From contig NZ_JAPEPX010000001.1 in the NCBI RefSeq assembly GCF_026339935.1, positions 124,001-188,000 on the forward strand: a DNA stretch of 64,000 bases, written 5' to 3'. The position numbers and the translations under genes were made by a program. Within the stretch, counting starts at the first letter, position 1. Each line of letters begins with the position of its first letter. This DNA comes from Streptomyces sp. NBC_01551 (GTDB lineage: Bacteria > Actinomycetota > Actinomycetes > Streptomycetales > Streptomycetaceae). This document shows positions 1-6,654 of the stretch, one piece after another. The notes below the pieces were generated by a model. That model did not search any database. It saw only the letters and a program-made list of their open reading frames with translations, and was not told the origin of the DNA.

Positions 1-233
1 TTCGTGGGGCCCTGGGCGCCGCTGTGCGAGCGCTGTCCGCCCCTCTTCGACGACGACATGTCGTGCGTGGAGGACCGGCTCGCCGTCTTCGACTCCCCTG
101 AGCGGGCGCGTTCCTTGTTGACGGTGCGCGCGGCGATCTCCTTCGCGCGCTTCGTGCTCTCGCCGCGCTGCTCGGCGCTCTCCTTGATGTGCTCGTACTG
201 TCGTTCACGCTTGGGACTGGAACCGCGAGGCAT
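1..233 (-). CDS. Plasmid-stabilisation-like protein, 3' end outside window
   Basis: Only the first 77 codons are visible; no stop is reached before the window edge, so the gene is cut. The start ATG is preceded by a GGAGGAG ribosome-binding site. The protein opens MPRGSSPKRERQYEHIKES and continues as a very hydrophilic Lys/Arg/Glu/Ser-rich chain (AARTVNKERARSGES). This opening is typical of the Streptomyces family called plasmid stabilisation protein, whose members are about 130 residues and end in a Rho-N-like helical segment; that part is not seen here. The biochemical role is unknown and the family name is historical. Family assignment is from recall of the N-terminal pattern. Confidence 0.75.
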   Translation of the reverse strand, partial: MPRGSSPKRERQYEHIKESAEQRGESTKRAKEIAARTVNKERARSGESKTASRSSTHDMSSSKRGGQRSHSGAQGPT

Positions 234-322
234 GGCGACTCCTCCACTCGGCTCGGATGCGGAATCAGTTCACGGATCCGCCGGATCCGTACGACGCCTG
301 CCCGCCCGGGGCCACGTCATTC

Positions 323-391
323 GGGCGGTCCGGCCCCGGCTCCCCGGGGGCAGCCCGGCGGGCGAGGGGCGGTCCGGCCCCGGCTCCCCGG
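323..391. repeat. 25-bp direct repeat in intergenic spacer
   Basis: Positions 323-347 and 367-391 carry the same 25-base GC-rich sequence starting GGGCGGTCCGGCCCCGG. They lie between the plasmid-stabilisation-like gene and the TetR gene, just past the TetR stop codon. Nothing else is visible in this spacer. The repeat may be a small duplication; no function is evident. Confidence 0.7.
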
Positions 392-439
392 CGCGGCGGC
401 CACCCGGCACGGCGGTGCCCGGGGCGGCCCCCGGGCCGG

Positions 440-1012
440 TCAGCGGGGCCGCACGCCGTCGAAGACCACCTCGAAGATCCGCTCCACGGCCGCCGGGTCC
501 GCGCTGAGCTGCTCCACCATCGCGCCGGTACCGACCAGCAGGGCCAGCAGCTCCGGCAGGCGCAGCTCCGCGCGGACCACCCCGGCCCGCTGCGCCTCGG
601 ACAGCAGGCCGGCCAGCCGGGTCTGGATCTCCTCGGTCGGCTCGCGCAGCGACGCGTGTACGTCCACCCCGGCCGCGGCCAGCGCCTGGGCGAACTCGTT
701 CTTGCCCGCCGACCGTTCCACCACCAGACGGAAACAGGCGAAGAAGGCCTCGGCCGGATCGGCCCGCGCCTCCAGCTGCGCGGTCACGGCCGCCATCTCC
801 TCCAGCCTGCGCACCATCACGGCCTCCAGCAGCGCCTCCTTGGTCGGGAAGTGCCTGAAGAGCGTGCCGACACCGACCCCGGCGGCCCGGGCGATCTCCT
901 CGGTCGGCACGCCGACGCCGCGGGTGGTGAACACCTCCGTGGCGACATCGAGCACCCTGGCCCGGTTACGGGCCGCGTCCGCCCGCAGCGGACGCTCCTG
1001 AGCGCCACTCAT
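440..1012 (-). CDS. TetR/AcrR family transcriptional regulator
   Basis: A 190-residue DNA-binding repressor. The N-terminal TetR helix-turn-helix is clear at about residues 10-60: the segment around VFTTRGVGVPTEEIARAAG followed by GVGTLFRHFPTKEALLEAV. The C-terminal 130 residues form the ligand-binding, dimerising half with no family-specific clue to the ligand. The start is the ATG preceded by GGAAGAGGG; a longer reading frame exists upstream but has no ribosome-binding site. It is divergent from a SnoaL-like gene, and two palindromic repeats lie in the shared promoter region, so it probably represses itself and that neighbour. The effector is unknown. Confidence 0.92.
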   Translation of the reverse strand: MSGAQERPLRADAARNRARVLDVATEVFTTRGVGVPTEEIARAAGVGVGTLFRHFPTKEALLEAVMVRRLEEMAAVTAQLEARADPAEAFFACFRLVVERSAGKNEFAQALAAAGVDVHASLREPTEEIQTRLAGLLSEAQRAGVVRAELRLPELLALLVGTGAMVEQLSADPAAVERIFEVVFDGVRPR

Positions 1013-1058
1013 CCCTCTTCCGCCTTCCTCTGCCGCGGCGGGAGAACCACTGGACAAC

Positions 1059-1102
1059 CGGAGTCGCCAGTCCGTATCGTCGAAAACGGAGCCGCTAGTC
1101 CG
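1059..1102. promoter_or_regulatory. Two operator-like repeats between TetR and SnoaL-like genes
   Basis: CGGAGTCGCCAGTCCG (1059-1074) and CGGAGCCGCTAGTCCG (1087-1102) differ at two positions. Each is itself an imperfect palindrome with CGGA/TCCG ends, and their starts are 28 bp apart. They sit in the divergent promoter region, 47-123 bp from the two start codons. This is the expected layout for binding by the adjacent TetR protein. Binding is inferred, not shown. Confidence 0.6.
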
Positions 1103-1134
1103 ATTCTAGTGGCCGATCCCGCCGGAGGTTGATC

Positions 1135-1584
1135 ATGCCCAAAACGCTGTCACCGCGAGAGGTCTCCCAGAAGCTGCTGGAGAACATCGGCGCGGGGCGG
1201 TACGCGGAGCTGGCCGGACTCTACGCGGAAGACGCCGTCGTGGAGACCGTCTTCGAGCCGGTCGGGCCGCGCCGGTTCGAGGGCCGGGCCATGCTCGAAG
1301 AGCGGCTCGCGGCGGTCGCCGCGAGCTCGCCCGTGGAGCTGACCCCGATGAACGTGGTGATCCGGGAGACCGACGACCGGGAGGTGGTCGTCGCCGAGTG
1401 GGACTACCGGGTTCACCACCGGGCGACCGGGCGGACCTTCGAAACCGCCAACATCCAGGTGCTGCGGGTCCGCGACGGCCTGATCGTCACCAGCCGGGAC
1501 TTCCACGACCACCTGGCCCTCGTCGTGGCCGGCGGCCATCTGCCCCAGCTGGTGGAGGCGCTGGAGGGCGGGCAGGGCGAGTAG
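1135..1584 (+). CDS. SnoaL-like (NTF2-fold) protein
   Basis: A 149-residue single-domain protein of the SnoaL-like/NTF2-like superfamily. Recognisable parts are the opening helix with AGRYAELAGLYAEDAVVE, the central FEGRAMLEERLAAV, and the strand pattern VVVAEWDYRVHHRATGRTFE ... IQVLRVRDGLIVTSRDFHDH. Members are small cyclases, isomerases or uncharacterised ligand-binding proteins. No catalytic set can be assigned here. The ATG at the start has GGAGG six bases upstream; a TTG two codons earlier is less likely. It is transcribed away from the TetR gene and probably under its control, so it may act on the ligand sensed by that repressor. Confidence 0.8.
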   Translation: MPKTLSPREVSQKLLENIGAGRYAELAGLYAEDAVVETVFEPVGPRRFEGRAMLEERLAAVAASSPVELTPMNVVIRETDDREVVVAEWDYRVHHRATGRTFETANIQVLRVRDGLIVTSRDFHDHLALVVAGGHLPQLVEALEGGQGE

Positions 1585-1661
1585 GACCACCGCCGGGCCG
1601 GGCCGCACCCCCGCCTGCCGCGCCGCCCGCCACGGCGGGGTCCGGCCCGCCCGCCCCGGCG

Positions 1662-3605
1662 CTACGCCTGCGCGAGGGCCCGGGGGTCGACCGGGCGGGG
1701 CACGAAGACCGGGGAGTCCGACTGGTAGAAGAGGTCGATGTCGGCCTCCTCGCCGCCCACGATCAGGGTGTCCCAGGCGCCGCTCTCCCGCAGCGTGCGG
1801 AGGGTTGCGGGGGCGATCGAGGCGAGGTGGGAGCGGAGTTCCCCGTCCGTGGGCAGGCCGGGGAGCCTGGACCCCAGCCGGTCGCGGATCCCGGCCATCC
1901 GCTCCAACAGCGCGTCCAGGTCGCTCCCGCCGGCCGGGGCGGACGCCGCGCCGGACGCCGCACCACCCGCCGGACCGAACCCCGCACCGCCGCCGGCCTC
2001 CGCGCTGCGCGCGATGATGTCCTTGATGGCGCGGGTGACGCCCTGCTCGTCAGTGGTCACCATGGCGTTCCAGGCCCGGCTCTTGTGCCGGTACTGGAGC
2101 ATGGACATCGCCGCCTCGTGCCGGATGAAGTCGGCGTCCCGCAGCGGCTTGCCCTGCCAGGCGCGGCTGAGCGAGCGGGCCAGCGAAGCGGCGGAGGCGA
2201 GACCGCTGTTGAGGCCGCGGCCCGGCCAGAAGTGGATGGCGTTGGCCGCGTCGCCCAGCAGGAAGCCGTAGGTGCCGGGACTGGTCGCGGTCGGCCGGTT
2301 CAGCTGGGCGGTGAACCGCGGGCGCTGGACCATGTCCAGCCGGAACGAGGTGATCGCGGACAGGTCGTCCTCGGCCACCCCGAACAGGCTGAGGCCCTGC
2401 CGGATCTCCTTCCACAGGGGGGAGCCGCGCAGCAGGGCGGGCAGGAAGAGCGTGCCGTGGGTGGGGCAGCGGAACTCGTTGTCCTCCTCCTGCCGGCTCA
2501 TCAGGCAGGGGCGGGCGGCGATGCACTCCTCGAAGACGTGGCGGACCGGGTCGATGCCGATGACGTTCCTGGCCTCCTCCCGGGTGAGGCGCATGTTCAG
2601 GAAGCCCTCGCCGCGCAGCGAGTTGAGCAGGAACCGGTTCTGCGACACCGTCAGCAGCACGCTCATCGGATCCGGCAGCTTCGACTTGACGCGCAGCCCC
2701 AGCACGATGTCCTGGAGGTGCTCGCCGTCGAGGGAGTAGATCGAGGCGTCGGCCGCGCCGAAGCGGTCGGCGTAGTGCTCACGGGTGCGGGAGCGGCCGC
2801 CCTCGCAGACCACCAGGACGTGTTCCTGGGCGAGCCGGTTCTGCTGCTCGGTCACGTCGAAGCGTTTGGGGACGAGCCGGATCGCCGGCCTCCGGTTCGC
2901 CAGGTCCAGCAGTCTGTCCTCGATGTGGGCGATCCGGATGTTGCGGGGCGGGCGGCCGTCGACCGAGTCCGGGCCGACGGGCCACATCTCGGAGTAGGCG
3001 GCGTCGTCGTCGAACAGCGCGCCGAGGACTTCCCCGGACAGGGCGAGGTACTGCCGGCTCTGGACGGTCACCACCTGCTGGCGGCGGAAATTGCCCTGGG
3101 TCTCGTCCTTCCAGACGATCGCGGAGCCCTTCCTGGTCCAGCGCCCGTCGTAGAGGGTGATGACGGTGCGGCCGGGCAGCATCTCGTCGAGCGCCAACGC
3201 GAAGGCGAGGCCGACCGGGCCACCGCCGGTGACGGTGACCCGCAGCATGCCGGGGTCCGCGGTGCTTGCCCGGGGGACGTCCAGGAGGGAGAGGTCCATG
3301 ACCGTCTCCATCGCGTCCTGCGCCTCGTAAAGGAACGTTTCATCACCGATCCGGATGCAGTCGTTCGGACGCAGCACATGCCGGCTGACGCGCTGGTCGT
3401 TGACGAACGTGCCGTTGCGGCTGTCCCGGTCGTAGAGGACGAACCCGGCGTCCTCCGTGAGGATCTCGGCGTGCAGCCGGGAGGCGCTGGGGCTCACGAT
3501 CACGACGCTGTTGTCGCTCTTGCGCCCGAAGCTGAGGGGCTCGCCGCCCACAACCACGCTCTGCCCGGTGAACGGACCCGTGCGCCCAACGATGACCGAT
3601 GGCAC
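1662..3605 (-). CDS. FHA domain fused to FAD-dependent oxidoreductase-like domain
   Basis: A 647-residue fusion. Residues about 7-95 form a forkhead-associated domain that binds phosphothreonine peptides: FGRKSD, SRLHAEI and RNGTFVN are all present. After a short linker, LRVTVTGGGPVGLAFALAL (about residues 121-140) is a dinucleotide-binding GxGxxG motif of an FAD-dependent monooxygenase. A later GDAANAIHFWPGRGLNSGL is the second FAD-contacting motif of the same fold. The last 120 residues hold an Ala/Gly linker and an uncharacterised tail. The start is a GTG with AAGGGG upstream. The gene is divergent from a Ser/Thr kinase, so the FHA domain may recognise that kinase or its substrates. Substrate and reaction are unknown; it could be a regulated or a non-catalytic flavoprotein. 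Confidence 0.85.
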   Translation of the reverse strand: MPSVIVGRTGPFTGQSVVVGGEPLSFGRKSDNSVVIVSPSASRLHAEILTEDAGFVLYDRDSRNGTFVNDQRVSRHVLRPNDCIRIGDETFLYEAQDAMETVMDLSLLDVPRASTADPGMLRVTVTGGGPVGLAFALALDEMLPGRTVITLYDGRWTRKGSAIVWKDETQGNFRRQQVVTVQSRQYLALSGEVLGALFDDDAAYSEMWPVGPDSVDGRPPRNIRIAHIEDRLLDLANRRPAIRLVPKRFDVTEQQNRLAQEHVLVVCEGGRSRTREHYADRFGAADASIYSLDGEHLQDIVLGLRVKSKLPDPMSVLLTVSQNRFLLNSLRGEGFLNMRLTREEARNVIGIDPVRHVFEECIAARPCLMSRQEEDNEFRCPTHGTLFLPALLRGSPLWKEIRQGLSLFGVAEDDLSAITSFRLDMVQRPRFTAQLNRPTATSPGTYGFLLGDAANAIHFWPGRGLNSGLASAASLARSLSRAWQGKPLRDADFIRHEAAMSMLQYRHKSRAWNAMVTTDEQGVTRAIKDIIARSAEAGGGAGFGPAGGAASGAASAPAGGSDLDALLERMAGIRDRLGSRLPGLPTDGELRSHLASIAPATLRTLRESGAWDTLIVGGEEADIDLFYQSDSPVFVPRPVDPRALAQA

Positions 3606-3662
3606 TCCACACCCCTTGAATCGACGCCGCTGATTCCTCGTACGACTTCCTCGCACACCGGC

Positions 3663-3684
3663 AACACGTCATCGAGAACGTGTT
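3663..3684. promoter_or_regulatory. Inverted repeat in FHA/kinase divergent promoter
   Basis: AACACGT (3663-3669) and ACGTGTT (3678-3684) are perfect inverted 7-base arms separated by 8 bases. The element lies between the FHA-flavoprotein gene and the divergent Ser/Thr kinase gene, 58 bp from the first start codon and about 100 bp from the second. It is a plausible operator; the binding protein is unknown. Confidence 0.45.
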
Positions 3685-3785
3685 CGGTTCAACCATTTCC
3701 ACGAATCTTTCGCGCACCCCTGAACCGGGGGCCCGGTCCGTACGTGATGTTCGCGTCGGCCGGCGATCAGAGGGAGAACCGCCCC

Positions 3786-5339
3786 ATGTACAACGACGAA
3801 CCCGAGACCCTGACGGAGACCGCGCTCGCGGCCACCACCGCCGGCACCGCCACCGGTGCGGGTACCGCCACCACCGCGCCAACGCCCCTTGTGCCAGAGG
3901 GGGAACGGCTGATCGCGGGCCGCTACCGGCTGCTGTCCCGGCTCGGCGAAGGCGGGATGGGCACCGTGTGGCGGGCCCGCGACGAGACCCTGCACCGGGA
4001 GGTCGCCGTCAAGGAGGTACGGGCCCCGGCCGGTCTGCGGGCCGACGACATCGCGCGGATGTACAGCCGGCTGGAGCGTGAGGCGTGGGCCGCGGCGCGG
4101 ATACCCGACCGCAACGTGGTGACGGTCCACGACGTGGTCATGGAGGACGACCGGCCCTGGATCGTGATGGAACTGGTCCGCGGCCAGTCGCTGGCCGATC
4201 TGTTGCGCGCCGGGGGGCCGCTCACCCCGCGGCACGCCGCGCACATCGGCGCGCAGGTGCTGAGCGCGCTGCGCGCCGCGCACGCCGTCGGGGTGGAGCA
4301 CCGGGACGTGAAGCCCGCCAACGTGCTGCTCGCCGAGGACGGACGGGTGGTGCTCAGCGACTTCGGCATCGCGATGGTCGAGGGCAGCACCGCCCTGACC
4401 ATCACCGGCGAGGTCGTCGGCTCCCCCGAGTACCTGCCGCCGGAGCGGGCGCTGGGCCGCCCCTCGGGCCCCGAGTCGGACCTGTGGTCCCTCGGCGTGC
4501 TGCTGTACGCGGCCGTGGAGGGGGTCTCGCCGTTCCGGCAGGACACCGCGCTGAGCACCCTGCGGGCCGTCGTGGACGAGGAACCGCCGGTGCCGGCCCG
4601 CGCAGGTCCGATCGCGCCGGTCATCGCCGGGCTGCTCCGCAAGGAGCCCGCCGAGCGGACCCCCGCCGCCGAAGTCGCCGCAGCCCTGCGGGACATCGCC
4701 CACGAACCGGACGCCACCACGGCCGCCGGCCTTGTCCTGCCGACTCCCGGGGACGCCGCCACGGCAGCGGCGGCGGCCACCACCGCCGGGGCGCCCACCA
4801 GGACGGAGCCCGCCGTCGCGGGGTCCACCCCGCTCGCGTCCGCCCCGCTCGCAGCCGACGCGCCCGCACCCGTGCCCCCCGCCCCGCCCCGCAAGCGCCG
4901 TACCGCGGCCTTCGTCGCGGCCGGCGCGGCCGTCTGCGTACTGATCGCCGCCGCCGGGCTGGTCCACGCCCTCACGGGCGGCGACGAGGACACCGCTGCG
5001 GATTCGGGCGTACGGATGTCGGTGGCGGGCGCGAACACGACCTACACCGGCCGCTGCCCCACCCCCGCCAACCAGGCCCCGGCGTTCACCGCGACGTTCA
5101 CCGCGTCCCAGCCGACCCTGATCTCCTACCGCTGGGTGTCCGGCGACGGCTCGGTGGTGGATCCGCACTGGCGCACCATGTCGATCGGGGACAAGGCCAA
5201 CCCCACGGGACACGACACCGTGCGCCTGACGACCTACGCGAAGTCCGGCACCCTGACGACCGGCATGGCCGTGGAACTCCAGAGCCCCACCCGCACCACC
5301 TCCAACCCGGTCCCCTTCTCGATCACCTGCACCGGCTGA
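3786..5339 (+). CDS. Transmembrane eukaryotic-type Ser/Thr protein kinase
   Basis: A 517-residue PknB-type kinase. The catalytic domain spans about residues 45-305: glycine loop GEGGMG (54-59), ATP lysine in VAVKEV (K76), HRDVKPAN catalytic loop (172-179), DFG (192-194) and GSPEYLPPE activation segment, all intact. An Ala/Pro/Thr-rich linker follows, then one membrane helix at about 373-396 and a roughly 120-residue extracellular domain with two Cys and no PASTA signature. The start has GGGAGAA upstream. It is divergent from the FHA-flavoprotein and followed by phosphatases, which suggests a local phospho-signalling unit. The stimulus sensed outside the cell is unknown. Confidence 0.93.
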   Translation: MYNDEPETLTETALAATTAGTATGAGTATTAPTPLVPEGERLIAGRYRLLSRLGEGGMGTVWRARDETLHREVAVKEVRAPAGLRADDIARMYSRLEREAWAAARIPDRNVVTVHDVVMEDDRPWIVMELVRGQSLADLLRAGGPLTPRHAAHIGAQVLSALRAAHAVGVEHRDVKPANVLLAEDGRVVLSDFGIAMVEGSTALTITGEVVGSPEYLPPERALGRPSGPESDLWSLGVLLYAAVEGVSPFRQDTALSTLRAVVDEEPPVPARAGPIAPVIAGLLRKEPAERTPAAEVAAALRDIAHEPDATTAAGLVLPTPGDAATAAAAATTAGAPTRTEPAVAGSTPLASAPLAADAPAPVPPAPPRKRRTAAFVAAGAAVCVLIAAAGLVHALTGGDEDTAADSGVRMSVAGANTTYTGRCPTPANQAPAFTATFTASQPTLISYRWVSGDGSVVDPHWRTMSIGDKANPTGHDTVRLTTYAKSGTLTTGMAVELQSPTRTTSNPVPFSITCTG

Positions 5340-5407
5340 TCCCTGCCGGCCACGGGACCGGTGGTCCGCGGTGGCGGCCATGGGTGCGGGCGAGGCAGGC
5401 TGTACTC

Positions 5408-6568
5408 ATGAGAGCGCCCTTGCGCTCGCCCCTTGGACCGCGAGCCGACGGCCACCACCAGGTCCTCTTCGTCTTCGCGGAGTGCGTGCCTTTCGCGATC
5501 GCCCTGCTGGTGCTCCTCGTCGAGTTCACGCCCCTGCACGTCCTGTACACCGGCCCCCTGCTGGTGGCGACTCCCGCTCTGGCGGCCGTGACGATGGGGC
5601 CCAAGGGCACGCTCGCGGCGGCGGGGACGGCCGTCGGTGTCAGCGTGGCCACCGCCACCTACAACCAGGCCTGGGGCAGCCAGCAGGTCTACACGAACTT
5701 CCTGGCCCTGTTCCTGGTCGCGGTGGCGAGCTTCATGACGAGCCGCGCCGCGCGCACGCGCACGGAGAACGAGCTCAACCAGGTCCGCCGCATCGCCACG
5801 GCCGCCCAGGACGTCCTGCTGCGGCCGGTGCCGGACCGGCTGGGCCCCGTACGGGCGGCCAGCATGTACCTGGCGGCCGAGACCGGCGCGCAGATCGGCG
5901 GCGACCTGTACGACGTGATCCAGACGCGGTACGGGGTCCGGATGATCGTCGGGGACGTCCGGGGCAAGGGACTGCCCGCCGTACGGGCCGCCGCGATCGT
6001 GCTGGGCGCGTTCCGGGAGGCCGTGCACTACGAGGACGACCTGGTGGAGGTCGTGAACCACTGCGGAGCGGCCCTGCGGCGGGACGCCGTCGTCGCGGGC
6101 GCGACGGGTGGGGAGGACGCCCTCCTGGAGGGGTTCGTCACCGCGCTCGTGGCCCAGATCCCGGACAGCCCTCACGTCGAGGTGATCAACCGGGGCCATC
6201 CGCCACCGCTGCTGCTGTGCGACGGCGCGGTCACGCCTTTGATGCCCGCCGCCCCTTTGCCGCCGCTCGGCCTGGAGGAGTTCGTCACCGGTCCTCCCGG
6301 GCGGCCGGACAGCCATCCGTTCGCACCGGGAGACCGGCTGCTGCTGTACACCGACGGCGTCATCGAGGCCCGCGACCGGGACAGCGCCTTCTTCGACCTG
6401 GCCGGGGCCATGGTGACCATGCGCGACCGCACCCGGGAGGCGTTCTTGCAGGGCCTGCACCAGGCCTTGCTGCGCCACACCGGGAGCCGCCTGGCGGACG
6501 ACGTGGCGGTCGTCGTGGTCGACCGCTGCGAGGACGAGGAGCACCCGCCGGCCGGCGGTCCGGCGTAG
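5408..6568 (+). CDS. Membrane-anchored SpoIIE-type PP2C phosphatase
   Basis: A 386-residue protein. The first 115 residues carry about four hydrophobic membrane segments (for example FAIALLVLLVEF and FLALFLVAVASFM). The rest is a PPM/SpoIIE phosphatase domain with the metal-binding signatures GGDLYDV, GDVRGKGLPA, LLYTDGVIEARD and ADDVAVVVV. Members dephosphorylate phosphoserine/threonine proteins, classically anti-anti-sigma factors. No anti-sigma or STAS gene is adjacent, so the target is unknown. The upstream AGGCAGG is only a moderate ribosome-binding site. It lies 68 bp behind the kinase gene and may share its transcript. It strongly resembles the phosphatase at 12394-13485. Confidence 0.88.
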   Translation: MRAPLRSPLGPRADGHHQVLFVFAECVPFAIALLVLLVEFTPLHVLYTGPLLVATPALAAVTMGPKGTLAAAGTAVGVSVATATYNQAWGSQQVYTNFLALFLVAVASFMTSRAARTRTENELNQVRRIATAAQDVLLRPVPDRLGPVRAASMYLAAETGAQIGGDLYDVIQTRYGVRMIVGDVRGKGLPAVRAAAIVLGAFREAVHYEDDLVEVVNHCGAALRRDAVVAGATGGEDALLEGFVTALVAQIPDSPHVEVINRGHPPPLLLCDGAVTPLMPAAPLPPLGLEEFVTGPPGRPDSHPFAPGDRLLLYTDGVIEARDRDSAFFDLAGAMVTMRDRTREAFLQGLHQALLRHTGSRLADDVAVVVVDRCEDEEHPPAGGPA

Positions 6569-6654
6569 CGCCGACTCGCCCGGACGGTGCCGGGCGCGAC
6601 AGCATGGAGTCAGGGCGGTCGGCGGGTTGCCCCCGGCAGGAGGTGATACGGGCA

